Numbered from the stretch's first letter, positions 16,649 to 25,484 are shown. The stretch is 64,000 nt of DNA from Paractinoplanes polyasparticus (GCF_019710575.1 NZ_JAHWFK010000001.1:62001-126000), one strand, 5' to 3'. The notes: generated by a model not told the origin, from the letters alone. Numbers and translations: made by a program.

Positions 16649-18076
16649 TCAGGTGGTCGACAGGGCCGGCTCCCCGGCTTCGCAGGTCACGGTCATCGTG
16701 ACGGTCTCCTTGCCGTGTTTGAAGGTGACAGCCACGCCGGAGGCGGACTCCACCCGGAACGGCTTGCGCGGCTCGTAGGAGACGATCTCGGCTGTCCGCG
16801 GCGACGGGCAGGTCGCGTCGATCGTTCCGGCGGTGGACGAGAACGATCTCGTCACCGGCTCGGGCGCCACCGTCGCGGGCGGACTCGCCGGTGTGGTCGG
16901 CACCGCCACCGGGCCGCCGGGCGCGGCTGTGGTGGTGGCCGTGGCCGTGGTCGTGGCCGGAATCGCCGTTGTGGTGCGGACCGCCGTGACACCCGGTGCG
17001 GCCGCGGGCGGCGCCGTCCGGCGGCTGACCGGGGCCGGGCGGGACGGCTGCGCCGAGCCGGATACCGCGGCCGGTCCGGCTGTCGTCGTCGGCGGCCCGG
17101 AAGAACTGTCCAGCGCCGCCGGCGCCTCGGCGTCGCCGGGAAGCAGCAGCCAACCCGTCGCGCCGGCGGCGATGACGGATGCGGCGGCGGCCAGGACCAG
17201 CCCCCAACGAGGGCGGCGCTGCGGCTCGGTGGCCGGTGGAGCAGCCTCGGCGCCCAGGCCGAGCAGGATCGCGGCCTCGCGGGCACTCGGGCGGTCGGAC
17301 GGATCCTTGCGCAGGCAGCGTTCGCACAGGTCGGTGACGAAGTCGGGGACGCCGGGGACGGGCGGCAGCGGAGCGGGCTCGACGTAGATGTGGTTGCTCA
17401 GCATCTGGGTGGTGTTCTCGGTGGTCCACGGCGATTGGCCGGACAGCAACCGGTAGAGGACGACGCCCAGCGCGTAGACATCCGACGCCGGCTCCACGGC
17501 GTCGTCTGTCAGCCGCTCCGGAGCCAGATAGGCGGGGGTGCCGAGCACCTCGGGGTCGAGGTCGCCGGTGCCGCTGGGCGCGGTGACGGCGGCGATGCCG
17601 AAGTCGACCACCTTGGCGCCGGTGGCGCCGAGCATGACATTGGCGGGCTTGATGTCGCGGTGGACCAGACCGGCGGCGTGGGCCGCGGCCAGCGCGCCCG
17701 CGATCTCGGCGCACACGCGCATCGCGGATCGCGGGTTGAGCGGCCCGGACGCCAGCCGTTCGGCGAGAGTGCCGCCCTCGACGAGTTCCATCACCACGTA
17801 CGAACAAATGTGCCCGGCCGTGCGGAACTCACCGTAGTCGTGGACCTGGGCGATGTTGGGGTGGGACAGCGCGGCCGCGGCCTGGGCCTCCCGGCGGATG
17901 CGGTGATCGCCGGGCTCCGTCGCCACGATTTTGACCGCGACTGTCCGGGCCAGCACGTCGTCGCGGGCCTGCCACACGACGGCCATGCCGCCCGTGCCGA
18001 TCGGGGCCAGCAACTCGTACCGGCCGCCCAGCACCCGGCCCGCGAGGTCCGCGCCGGCGGAGATCGGTCCGTCCAT
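16649..18076 (-). CDS. Membrane-anchored serine/threonine protein kinase
   Basis: A 475-residue Hanks-type kinase. Kinase domain about 20-275: GTGGMAVVW, Lys49, HRDIKPANV (Asp141), DFG 158-160 and GTPAYLAPE. One transmembrane helix lies near 287-308, followed by a Thr/Pro/Ala-rich linker and an extracytoplasmic C-terminal domain of about 70 residues with two Cys, not a PASTA repeat. The chosen start is the ATG at 18076, just before the conserved GGRYELLAPIG strand; longer in-frame extensions have no kinase character. It converges on the FHA gene and may phosphorylate that protein. Confidence 0.93.
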   Translation of the reverse strand: MDGPISAGADLAGRVLGGRYELLAPIGTGGMAVVWQARDDVLARTVAVKIVATEPGDHRIRREAQAAAALSHPNIAQVHDYGEFRTAGHICSYVVMELVEGGTLAERLASGPLNPRSAMRVCAEIAGALAAAHAAGLVHRDIKPANVMLGATGAKVVDFGIAAVTAPSGTGDLDPEVLGTPAYLAPERLTDDAVEPASDVYALGVVLYRLLSGQSPWTTENTTQMLSNHIYVEPAPLPPVPGVPDFVTDLCERCLRKDPSDRPSAREAAILLGLGAEAAPPATEPQRRPRWGLVLAAAASVIAAGATGWLLLPGDAEAPAALDSSSGPPTTTAGPAAVSGSAQPSRPAPVSRRTAPPAAAPGVTAVRTTTAIPATTTATATTTAAPGGPVAVPTTPASPPATVAPEPVTRSFSSTAGTIDATCPSPRTAEIVSYEPRKPFRVESASGVAVTFKHGKETVTMTVTCEAGEPALSTT

Positions 18077-18268
18077 TCGGGCTAGTCTGCCGACATCGAC
18101 GACCATCCGCATCCGGAGGCTGGACAGCAGAGGTGTCCGGACGGACGATCTGTCCTCGTTCCCCCTTTCGACGCACCATGTCTCACCCCTTGTCAACAGC
18201 GCTCCCGCAGGACGACTCTGGGACTGAGCCGCCGGTCCCCGGCGACCGCCTGTGACGAGGAGGCGGAC

Positions 18269-19060
18269 ATGATCAAATCCCGGATCGTGGTAGGCGTGGA
18301 CGGCTCGGACCACGCCGTCGCGGCGGTCGGCTGGGCCGCCGCCGAGGCAGCACGCCGCGGAGCCGAGCTCCGTGTGCTGGCAGCCTATTACCGCGAACGA
18401 TCCACACCCGGCCGGTCCTCGACCCGCACGGCCGAGGAACACGCCGCCGAGACCCTGCGCCGCGCGGTCGCCCAGGCCCACGCGGCCGCCCCCGGCATCG
18501 AGGTGCGCTGCCTGGCCCTGCCCGGCTACGCCGTGCCCATGCTGGTCCACGCGGCCGAGGAGGCGGCCATGGTGGTCGTCGGCAGCCGGCACGAGGGCGG
18601 GCTGCCGGTGTTGCCGTTCGGCTCGGTCAGCAGCCAGGTCGCGACCCAGGCCCGTTGTTGCGTGGTTGTTGTGCGCGGGCACCACGACCCGGAGACCGGG
18701 CCGGTCGTCGCCGGGGTTGACGGCTCCTCGTCGGCCGTCATGAGCCGGGCTTTCGAAGAGGCGTCGCTGCATCACACCGACCTGCAGGCGGTGACCGTCG
18801 GCGAGCGGGGGCGGGGTGAGGACCCGCTGGGGGCGGATCTGGACGCCGACCTCGACCCCTGGCGCGAGAAGTACCCCGGTGTCCGGGCCAGCCGCGAGTT
18901 CGTCGGCGGGCGCGCCGACCGGGTGTTGGTGCAGCGCTCCCGCGCGGCTCGCATGGTCGTCGTCGGTCCGCGCACGCACGGCTATGAGGGCTTGATGCTG
19001 GGTTCGATCGGCAGCCGCCTGCTTCGCCGCTCTTCCTGCCCGGTGGTGATAGCCAGGTAG
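18269..19060 (+). CDS. Tandem universal stress protein (UspA family)
   Basis: A 263-residue protein with two Usp domains: residues 5-145 (VVGVDGSDHAVAAV ... VVGSRHEGG ... GSVSSQVATQARCCVVVVR) and 150-263 (VAGVDGSSSAV ... GSIGSRLLRRSSCPVVI). Both halves have a C-terminal G-x-S/G-x9-G-S-type ATP-binding element, so nucleotide binding is likely. ACGAGGAGGCGG precedes the ATG. Such proteins are commonly induced by hypoxia or stress in actinobacteria. I did not find a convincing DosR box upstream. Confidence 0.92.
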   Translation: MIKSRIVVGVDGSDHAVAAVGWAAAEAARRGAELRVLAAYYRERSTPGRSSTRTAEEHAAETLRRAVAQAHAAAPGIEVRCLALPGYAVPMLVHAAEEAAMVVVGSRHEGGLPVLPFGSVSSQVATQARCCVVVVRGHHDPETGPVVAGVDGSSSAVMSRAFEEASLHHTDLQAVTVGERGRGEDPLGADLDADLDPWREKYPGVRASREFVGGRADRVLVQRSRAARMVVVGPRTHGYEGLMLGSIGSRLLRRSSCPVVIAR

Positions 19061-19066
19061 CCGTTC

Positions 19067-19933
19067 TTACCGGGCTGTTCGGAGCAGGCCGGTTTCCTGA
19101 CGCGCGACGAAGTCGAGGATTGCCTTCGCGAGTTCGTCCGGCGCCTCCATGGCTGCGTAGTGGCCTACGCCGTCCAGCTGGATCGAGCGGATGGGGGCGC
19201 TGGTGGCCTGCGCCATCGTGACCGCAGTGAAAGGGCCGCCCCCTGCGCCGACGGCCAGGACGGGGGCCTTCAGGGGTGGGAGCTGCTTGATCTCGTCGCC
19301 CTCGCGGAGCATCGAGCGGTAGAGGCCGGCCGCCCCGCGCCAGCCGCCGGGGCGCGCATAGGTGCGGGCGAACTCGTCGAGGTCGGCGTCGGAGATCGCT
19401 CCGGGCGTGGCGGTCATCGAGGGGAAGGCGTACGAGGCCAGGAATTCGCGTTCGCGGCCGGTCAGCAGCAGATCCGGGATGCCGGGAGCCGCCAGCACGC
19501 CGATGTGCCAGGCGCCGCCGTGGGTGACGTCGGCCAGGGCCTCGAGGCCGTAGCCGGGCAGGCCCATCTCGATGGCGGTGAGGCTGCGGACGTCCTCCGG
19601 GTGGGTGGTGGCCAGGCGGAAGACGGTGGCGCCGGCGATGTCCTGGCCGGTCAGGTGGACGGGGCCGACGCCGAGGTGGGCGATCAGATGGTGCAGGTCG
19701 ACGGCGGCGGTGGCGCTGTCGTGGTCGTCGACGGCTGGTGCGGAATCGCCGAAGCCGCGCAGGTCGACCGCGTAGACGCGGTGGCTGGTGGCCAGCAGCG
19801 GGATGAGCTTGTGGAAGGCGTACCAGGTCTCGGGGAAGCCGTGGACCAGCAGGATCGGCTCGCCTTCGGCGCCGGCCGAGACGTAGTGCAGCGTGGTGCC
19901 GTTCAGGTCGGCGTGATGGTGTTCGACAGTCAT
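19067..19933 (-). CDS. Alpha/beta hydrolase, epoxide hydrolase-like
   Basis: A 288-residue alpha/beta hydrolase resembling epoxide hydrolases and haloalkane dehalogenases. It has HGFPETWYAFHKL (oxyanion region), a nucleophile elbow GQDIAG with Asp rather than Ser, and a catalytic His in GVGHYAAMEAP near the C-terminus. Asp as nucleophile fits epoxide or C-halogen hydrolysis. The ATG overlaps one of two operator-like palindromes in the promoter shared with the divergent MarR gene, so repression by that MarR is very likely. Confidence 0.88.
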   Translation of the reverse strand: MTVEHHHADLNGTTLHYVSAGAEGEPILLVHGFPETWYAFHKLIPLLATSHRVYAVDLRGFGDSAPAVDDHDSATAAVDLHHLIAHLGVGPVHLTGQDIAGATVFRLATTHPEDVRSLTAIEMGLPGYGLEALADVTHGGAWHIGVLAAPGIPDLLLTGREREFLASYAFPSMTATPGAISDADLDEFARTYARPGGWRGAAGLYRSMLREGDEIKQLPPLKAPVLAVGAGGGPFTAVTMAQATSAPIRSIQLDGVGHYAAMEAPDELAKAILDFVARQETGLLRTAR

Positions 19934-19962
19934 GCTGTCGAAATATAGACAGTCAGGCTGTC
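19925..19962. promoter_or_regulatory. Paired MarR-type operators between hydrolase and marR
   Basis: GACAGTCATGCTGTC (19925-19939) and GACAGTCAGGCTGTC (19948-19962) are inverted repeats (GACAG-N5-CTGTC) differing at one central base, 23 bp start to start. The first covers the hydrolase start codon; the second lies about 20 bases upstream of the MarR ATG. This arrangement fits autoregulation by the MarR protein with repression of the hydrolase. Confidence 0.85.
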
Positions 19963-19981
19963 GTTTGTCTAGGCTCGTCGC

Positions 19982-20455
19982 ATGAACCGATCCGGGCCCG
20001 AACTGGCCCTGCTGCTGCTGGCGGGCTTCCGCGTCCTGGTCGACGAGGCGATCACCGGGCTGGCCGAGCTGGGCCACGACAATGTGCGTCCCGTGCACGA
20101 TTTCGCCCTGCGGGCGATTGCGAACGGCGCCGAGAGCGCCTCCGACCTGGGCCGCAGCCTCTCGATCACCAAACAGTCGGCGGCGCGCACCATCGCCGTC
20201 CTGCAGGAGCGGGGCTACGTCATGAGCGGGCCCGACCCGCGCGACGCCCGCCGCAAGCGCCTGCAGGTCACCGCGCTCGGGTTCGATGCGCTGCACAAGG
20301 GCGAGGCCATTCTCGACGCCCGGCGCCGGCGCTGGGCCGAGCAGATCGGCCCCGAACGCCTGGAAGCCCTCGAGGACGAGCTGGCCGCGCTGGTCGGCGA
20401 GCAGCCCGTCCGTTTCGACGCCGCGGGCTGGATGGCCCGCGACCTCGGCACGTAG
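19982..20455 (+). CDS. MarR-family transcriptional regulator
   Basis: A 157-residue winged-helix regulator. The DNA-binding core is about 55-110 (SASDLGRSLSITKQSAARTIAVLQERGYV), with the wing DPRDARRKRLQVTA, flanked by dimerisation helices. It is divergent from the epoxide-hydrolase-like gene across 48 bases containing two copies of one palindrome, so it probably represses both. The ligand may be a hydrophobic substrate of the hydrolase (inference). The last seven codons have a near copy about 49 bases downstream. Confidence 0.9.
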   Translation: MNRSGPELALLLLAGFRVLVDEAITGLAELGHDNVRPVHDFALRAIANGAESASDLGRSLSITKQSAARTIAVLQERGYVMSGPDPRDARRKRLQVTALGFDALHKGEAILDARRRRWAEQIGPERLEALEDELAALVGEQPVRFDAAGWMARDLGT

Positions 20456-20504
20456 CCGATCCGCGCCGACCCTGGCCGCTTCGGCCCGCGACCACGGCAC
20501 GCAC
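20435..20504. repeat. Two-copy partial duplication of the marR gene end
   Basis: GGCCCGCGACCTCGGCACG in the last codons of the MarR gene (from 20435) recurs as GGCCCGCGACCACGGCACG from 20484, 18 of 19 identical, 49 bases apart. The second copy lies past the stop. It may belong with the other 3'-end repeats here but has only two copies. Confidence 0.5.
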
Positions 20505-20701
20505 CTGCGCCCACATCAACCTCCGGCCGGATGACCTGAGGATCTTGACGCGAAGCCCGTCTGCTTCGATCGCGGGCCGGACCGGCTGTGGCGCGGGTGG
20601 TGGATGTCGTCATCGGTGGTTGGTCCGATGTTCAACCCGGTGGGGTGAGGTGGGTGACATGGCCCGCGAGTCGCCTCGGGCGGCGGGCGATCGGAGGCAG
20701 G

Positions 20702-21505
20702 ATGGTTACCGTGGAGACGGATCTTCAGCTTGCGCAGCGGGCCGCACTGACCGGGGCCGCGGTGGCGCTGCCGCACTTCGAGGCGCTGGCCGAACTGCCG
20801 CGTGAGCTCAAGGCGGACGGTTCGGTGGTGACCGCGGCTGACCGGGCTGTCGAGTCGGCTGTTCGCGAGGTGCTGACCGCGGCGCGGCCCGGGGACGCCA
20901 TCCTGGGTGAGGAAGAGGGGCAGACCGGCGCGTCCGGACGGCGCTGGATCATCGACCCGATCGACGGAACGGCCCTGTTCGTGGCCGGCGACAACCGTTG
21001 GCTGGTGCTGATCGGCCTCGAGGAGGACGGCGAGATCGTCGCGGCCGTGGCGGCGCATCCCGCGCAGGGCAGCCTGTGGTGGGCCACTCGCGGTGGCGGG
21101 GCGTTCGAGGGTCGCGTGGTCGGCGGGCGCGTCGTCGCCGAGACCCCCGTGCATGTCTCGTCGGGCGCCGACTCGGTGACGGGCAGCCGCCTCGCAGTGG
21201 TGCCGGAGGACTGGGGGCGTGAGCTCGTCGCCCCGCTCAAAGAGGTCACGCCCGCCCTCCCCTGGCCGATTCATCCCGCCCTGATGGTGGCGCGCGGCGA
21301 TCTCGACCTGGCCGTCCAGACCGGCGGCCAGATCTGGGACTTCGCGGCCACCTCGCTGATCGTGCGGGAGGCGGGCGGCAGCTTCAGCAGCGTCGACGGG
21401 CGCCTGCAGCCGGGCCCGGGCGCCTCCGTGTACGCGCGGAGCGACGCCCTGCGCCAGGCCGCCCTCACCCTCGTCGGCGACCCGGCCGCCCGAGCCACGT
21501 CCTGA
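20702..21505 (+). CDS. Inositol monophosphatase family phosphatase (HisN-like)
   Basis: A 267-residue Mg-dependent phosphatase of the IMPase/FBPase superfamily. Metal ligands appear in GEEEG, DPIDGTALF and WDFAATSLIVREAGG. In actinobacteria such proteins act on histidinol phosphate, inositol phosphate or fructose 1,6-bisphosphate; the length and sequence are closest to the histidinol-phosphatase type, but context does not confirm histidine synthesis. GGAGGCAGG directly precedes the ATG at 20702, which decides against longer in-frame starts. It converges on the nitrilase gene with a 19-base gap. Confidence 0.88.
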   Translation: MVTVETDLQLAQRAALTGAAVALPHFEALAELPRELKADGSVVTAADRAVESAVREVLTAARPGDAILGEEEGQTGASGRRWIIDPIDGTALFVAGDNRWLVLIGLEEDGEIVAAVAAHPAQGSLWWATRGGGAFEGRVVGGRVVAETPVHVSSGADSVTGSRLAVVPEDWGRELVAPLKEVTPALPWPIHPALMVARGDLDLAVQTGGQIWDFAATSLIVREAGGSFSSVDGRLQPGPGASVYARSDALRQAALTLVGDPAARATS

Positions 21506-21524
21506 CCCGGCCACAAAGGCCGTC

Positions 21525-22220
21525 TCACGGGATCGTGGCGACTGCCATGCCCACCGTTCCGGTCGGCACCGCCGCCACGATCTCCCCGGTGGGGCTGATC
21601 ACGCAGGTCGGGCCCAGCCCCACGTGCGAGTCGCCGCGCGAGCCCGTCACGTCGGCCGAGGCCAGCCACATCCCCGTCTCCCGAACGCGCTTGCGGCGCA
21701 GCTCGTTGTGGCGGCGCTGCCACCACGGGGCCTTGTCCCGCCGCATCATGTTCTGCGCGGGCAACACCAGCAACTGGGCGTTCTGCCTTCGCACGGCCGC
21801 GGCGGCGTGGGGGTACTGGCCGTCGAAGCAGATGTTGATGCCGAACCGCACGCCCGCGCAGTCGAAGACCGGATAGTCGCCGCCCGCCGTGAAGACGTGC
21901 TCGCCACGCGTCAGGAACGTTTTCCGGTACGCGCCGACCGTGCGCCCGTCCCGCAGAACCGCCGCCGTGTTGTAGTAGCGGTCGTCCTTCCGCTCGATCA
22001 TGCCGAGCACGACGGTCGGGCGCACCGCCAGCCGCAGGTCGGCCGGTCGCGCGAACTCGCGCACGTGTTCGGGCGTCACCGCATAGCCCTGCAGGAAGCA
22101 CTCCGGGAAGACCAGCAGGTCCACACCCTCGGCCTGCTCGGCGAAGTCCCTGACGACGGTGAGCGCGGCCTCGACATCGCCGAGTATCTCCGGTGTCTGG
22201 CAGACGCCGACGCGCATCAT
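21525..22220 (-). CDS. Carbon-nitrogen hydrolase (nitrilase superfamily)
   Basis: A 231-residue amidohydrolase with the complete Glu-Lys-Cys triad: Glu40 (FPECF), Lys100 (YRKTFL) and Cys131 (NICFDGQYP). It should cleave an amide or carbamoyl C-N bond in the cytosol. It is shorter than the usual 260-300 residues, lacking part of the C-terminal interface. Two adjacent ATGs are possible starts; the upstream one overlaps the stop of the 55-residue gene, so the two are probably translationally coupled. The substrate is not evident. Confidence 0.9.
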   Translation of the reverse strand: MMRVGVCQTPEILGDVEAALTVVRDFAEQAEGVDLLVFPECFLQGYAVTPEHVREFARPADLRLAVRPTVVLGMIERKDDRYYNTAAVLRDGRTVGAYRKTFLTRGEHVFTAGGDYPVFDCAGVRFGINICFDGQYPHAAAAVRRQNAQLLVLPAQNMMRRDKAPWWQRRHNELRRKRVRETGMWLASADVTGSRGDSHVGLGPTCVISPTGEIVAAVPTGTVGMAVATIP

Positions 22221-22384
22221 GACAGCCGGCCCTCGAGGGGACCGAGTTCCATGACGGCCGCTTCGACCTGCCGGCGGTCCTCCGCCGACCCCAGCGTCCG
22301 CCGGAATTCCAGGGTCTCGTCGCCCGGCACACCGGGCCGAAGCGGCACGGTGGTCTCGTTGGGCACAACTTCCCCGTCAGCCAT
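22217..22384 (-). CDS. Small 55-residue protein coupled to the nitrilase
   Basis: An acidic 55-residue protein starting MADGEVVPNETTVPLRPG. Its TGA overlaps the nitrilase ATGs, and an ATG with GAAAG-type purines upstream starts it. I do not know a family for it. The tight coupling and clean reading frame make it a likely real gene, perhaps a partner or chaperone of the nitrilase. Confidence 0.6.
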   Translation of the reverse strand: MADGEVVPNETTVPLRPGVPGDETLEFRRTLGSAEDRRQVEAAVMELGPLEGRLS

Positions 22385-22459
22385 GGCCGCAGTCTGCCGA
22401 AGTGCGGCCCGGATCGCACGGGAAAGTTCCGGGCCGCCGGCATCGGGTAATCGCCGTGC

Positions 22460-22654
22460 ATGACTGAGCCGACGAACGTCGGAGCCGGCACCGAGCAGCA
22501 CATCACCGGCTCCCCCGAGACCGACCCGTTCCCCACCGACAAGCCGCCGTCGGCCGACACGCCGTCCGACGGCAGCAGCAACAAAGGCATCAACGAGCAC
22601 CGGGCCAACCTCAACGAGGGTGAGACCGACGAAGCCCCCGAGCCGCCCGACTGA
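22460..22654 (+). CDS. Small acidic disordered protein, hypothetical
   Basis: A possible 64-residue protein with no hydrophobic core: rich in Pro, Thr, Asp, Glu, Asn and Ser (TGSPETDPFPTDKPPSADTP). Codon third positions are G/C-rich, as in neighbours. No clear ribosome binding site precedes the ATG. It is divergent from the small nitrilase-coupled gene across 75 bases. It could be a small intrinsically disordered protein or a spurious frame. Confidence 0.45.
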   Translation: MTEPTNVGAGTEQHITGSPETDPFPTDKPPSADTPSDGSSNKGINEHRANLNEGETDEAPEPPD

Positions 22655-22863
22655 CCTCATCCGGTGCCTACCGGCGCCTCCGTGGGGAAGAAGTGTGCTC
22701 CGCGGAGGCGCCGCCGACGGGGACAAGCCGGACGGGGTATCGACCGCGGCGATGATCTGTCACGATGATCTCCCTTCGAAACCGGTGCAACGTTTCAGGG
22801 CCCGCTCGCGTCTCTTCTACTGGGCCATGGACGGCGCGGTGGGCATCCTGGAATGCGAGAGTG

Positions 22864-24093
22864 ATGATTCAGCGACGCAAGGTGATCATTGGTGCCATCG
22901 GCGCGGCTGCTGCCGCCACCGTGGCCGGGTGCTCCACGGGCGGCAAGGGTGGCGACGCCGCCGGCTCGTGGGTCGGCACGGCGGCTGACACGGTGGTCGC
23001 GCCGGTCGAGCTGAGCGTCACGCCGGCGAGCGGGGACACCGGAGTGTCGCCGGTCAAGCCGGTGGTGGTCAGCGCCGCGGGCGGCAAGCTGGAGTCGGTC
23101 GTCGTCACGGCGGGCAAGACGAAGGTCGCCGGCGCGATGCAGGACGACGGCACCTGGCGTTCGACCGGGGACCTCGCGTACGGCCGGAAGTACACGGTGA
23201 CCGTCACGGCCACCGACAGCGCGGGCGTGAAGACCACTGAGGACACCACCTTCACCACGCTCAAGCCGGCGAAGACGGCCACGGTCACCTTCCAGGCCAA
23301 CGCCATGCTCGTCCTCAAGGAGGGCCGGACGTACGGCGCCGGGCAGCCGGTGATCGTCCGGTTCAGCCGCGCCGTCAACAAGAACGCGGCCGAGAAGGCC
23401 ATCGAGATCAAGACCTCGCCCGCCGTGCCGGGCAAGTTCTACTGGCGGGACGACCGGACCGTGCACTGGCGGCCGGCGAAGTACTGGACCGCCGGCACGA
23501 AGGTCGACGTGACCGTCAACATGTTCGGCGTCAAGCTCGGCAAGACGACCTACGGCGCCAAGAACGTCTCGACCAACTTCCGGATCGGCCGGCAGCTGAT
23601 CGCGATCAGCGACAACCGGACCCACATGACGAAGGTCTACATCGACGGCAAGCTCGTCCGCACGATGAAGAGCAGCCTGGGCAAGGGCGGCGGCACAACC
23701 GGCGCGAACGGCGAGCGCATCAACTACTGGACGGCCGGTGGCCCCCACGTCGTGCTGGGCAAGAAGCGCAAGCACACCATGAGCTCGGCCAGCTACGGCG
23801 TCACCGACCCGAAGGACCCGAACTACTACGTCTCCGAGAACATCGAGTTCTGCACCCGGATCAGCTACTCGGGCGAATACCTGCACGCCGCTCCGTGGAA
23901 CAAGTCGCTGGGCCGGGCCAACCTGTCGCACGGCTGCATCAACCTCAGCACGGCCGACGCCAAGTGGGTCTACAACACGTTCCTGGTCGGCGACATCGTC
24001 GACGTCCGGAACACCCCACGCGAGCTGCCGATCTGGAACGGCCTCGGCGACTGGAACGTCCCCTTCGACAAGTACGGCCGCGACACCGACTGA
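22864..24093 (+). CDS. L,D-transpeptidase lipoprotein with Ig-like domains
   Basis: A 409-residue exported peptidoglycan cross-linking enzyme. The N-terminus is a lipoprotein signal (RRKVIIGAIGAAAAATVAGC). Two Ig-like domains (about 45-155 and 160-270) precede a YkuD domain (about 275-395) with the catalytic motif SHGCINLS (Cys358) and an upstream His in SGEYLHAAPW. It would form 3-3 cross-links in the wall, as in mycobacterial LdtMt2, which has the same layout. I chose the ATG at 22864 because the signal peptide begins there; an in-frame upstream extension lacks signal features. A strong terminator follows. Confidence 0.93.
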   Translation: MIQRRKVIIGAIGAAAAATVAGCSTGGKGGDAAGSWVGTAADTVVAPVELSVTPASGDTGVSPVKPVVVSAAGGKLESVVVTAGKTKVAGAMQDDGTWRSTGDLAYGRKYTVTVTATDSAGVKTTEDTTFTTLKPAKTATVTFQANAMLVLKEGRTYGAGQPVIVRFSRAVNKNAAEKAIEIKTSPAVPGKFYWRDDRTVHWRPAKYWTAGTKVDVTVNMFGVKLGKTTYGAKNVSTNFRIGRQLIAISDNRTHMTKVYIDGKLVRTMKSSLGKGGGTTGANGERINYWTAGGPHVVLGKKRKHTMSSASYGVTDPKDPNYYVSENIEFCTRISYSGEYLHAAPWNKSLGRANLSHGCINLSTADAKWVYNTFLVGDIVDVRNTPRELPIWNGLGDWNVPFDKYGRDTD

Positions 24094-24098
24094 CCGCT

Positions 24099-24142
24099 TC
24101 GCTCGCGCGGCGCCCGGAAGTCCACGGTCGCCGCGCGAGCGA
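24099..24142. terminator. 14-bp perfect hairpin, likely bidirectional terminator
   Basis: TCGCTCGCGCGGCG (24099-24112) pairs perfectly with CGCCGCGCGAGCGA (24129-24142) around a 16-base loop. It lies between the convergent L,D-transpeptidase and secreted-protein genes, so it can terminate both. Confidence 0.85.
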
Positions 24143-24152
24143 GGGCGCCGGT

Positions 24153-25484
24153 CTATCTGATCGTGGCCTGGCCGCATTGATCCGGGAAGAGAAGCAGGTC
24201 GATGGTGAGGCCTTGGCCGTCGACCTCGTACGGTCCCTCTTCCCGTGAGCAGCCGCCGTGCGAGGTGATGACCGTGTACAGGCCGGGCGGCACCTCGGAC
24301 GTCCGGAACGAGAACTCACCCTCGACGCTGGTCGTGGTCCGGTAGCCGCCCGGCTCCAGCCGGACCGTGGCATCGGGCACCGGCAGGAATGTCGTGATGT
24401 CGAGCACCCGCCCGTTCAGGACGGTGAGGTTCCGGACCTGAATGCCGGCCGCCGTCAACAGGCTGTCGACGGCGCCGTCATTGGCCACCGCGTACACACT
24501 TCGCGACCCGGGGACGTTGCCGACCGGGACCTGAACCACGGCGTACCCACCCGGTTCGTTCGGAGCAGCGGTCAGGTTCAGCGTCGGCGCGCCGACGCTG
24601 TAGCGGAACTGCGTGACGCTCTTGTCGCCCCCGGCATCCAGCCGCACGGACAGGGTGCCGCCCTGTTCCACGGTGTTGCCGTCCGGGAACGAGATCGTCG
24701 GCGTGAGCGGCCGCGCGGGCTGCGGGTTGCCGGCTGCCTTGACGTGGAACGTCCAGGTGGCCGGCGTGGAGAACAGGCCGGCCCGGTCCTTGGACCACAC
24801 GCGCAGGGTGAGAATTCCGTCGCGGCTCGGCGCGATCGTCAGGGTCGCCCCGTGAGTGCCCGCGTCGGCCGGGACCGTGGCAGCGCCGGCCGGCCCGACT
24901 CCGCTGTCCAGGGTCCAGGCGTACGCGACGACCTCCTCCGGCCGGAGTTCGGGTGGACTGACGACGAACTGTCCCGGCACCCCTACGCCACCGGCAGGCG
25001 CGTCGGCCGGGTAGTCCGTGGACGTGACCCCCGCCGGCTGTTGTGGCGGCGTGGCATCCACGGCGAACTCGCACCGGTCCGACCAGGGACCGTGCCGGGT
25101 GCCGTCGAAGGTCCGCGCCCGCCAGGCGTACGTTCCTCCGTCGGCCAGCAGCCCCTCCGGGACGTCGACCGCGACCACGGCGGGGTTCCCGGCCGACCGG
25201 CTCGCCCGACCGGCGCCGCCGGAGGTCCCGTCGATCGGCCACCAGGCGAACGTGGTGGTCAGGTTCTGCCCGCCGCCCGGGGCGGACTGCCGGACCGCCA
25301 GAACCGGCGTCCTGGTCGTTACGTAAGGCCGATCGGCCCCGGCCGCGCAGGCTCGCCCGTTCGACCCGGGCTCACCTGGCCGGCTCGGCGTCGTACCTGA
25401 CGTCCCGGCCGAAGCCGGCGTCGGCCAACCCGACACGGCCGCCGCCAGGACTGCGGCCACCGCCCATCGTCCCCGTACCCGCAT
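24153..25484 (-). CDS. Secreted multidomain beta-sandwich protein
   Basis: A 443-residue secreted protein. The signal peptide (MRVRGRWAVAAVLAAAVSGWPTPASA) ends near residue 26. Fn3- or Ig-like domains follow (SGGAGRASRS...YAWRARTFDGT; AYAWTLDSGVG...LRVWSKDRAG). The C-terminal 80 residues form a carboxypeptidase-regulatory-like domain (LNGRVLDITTFLPVPDATVRL...GEFSFRTSEVPPGLYTV). The start is the ATG at 25484, with GGAG 6 bases before it; the GTG four codons upstream overlaps that site. No catalytic domain is seen, so a surface or adhesive role is only possible. Confidence 0.8.
   Translation of the reverse strand: MRVRGRWAVAAVLAAAVSGWPTPASAGTSGTTPSRPGEPGSNGRACAAGADRPYVTTRTPVLAVRQSAPGGGQNLTTTFAWWPIDGTSGGAGRASRSAGNPAVVAVDVPEGLLADGGTYAWRARTFDGTRHGPWSDRCEFAVDATPPQQPAGVTSTDYPADAPAGGVGVPGQFVVSPPELRPEEVVAYAWTLDSGVGPAGAATVPADAGTHGATLTIAPSRDGILTLRVWSKDRAGLFSTPATWTFHVKAAGNPQPARPLTPTISFPDGNTVEQGGTLSVRLDAGGDKSVTQFRYSVGAPTLNLTAAPNEPGGYAVVQVPVGNVPGSRSVYAVANDGAVDSLLTAAGIQVRNLTVLNGRVLDITTFLPVPDATVRLEPGGYRTTTSVEGEFSFRTSEVPPGLYTVITSHGGCSREEGPYEVDGQGLTIDLLLFPDQCGQATIR

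Noticed and set aside
18200..18268. A DosR-like box upstream of the universal stress gene (GGGACT...GTCCC).
   Set aside because: The half-sites are separated by about ten bases, not the spacing of the DosR consensus. A second GGAC-N5-GTCC at about 18135 also does not fit.
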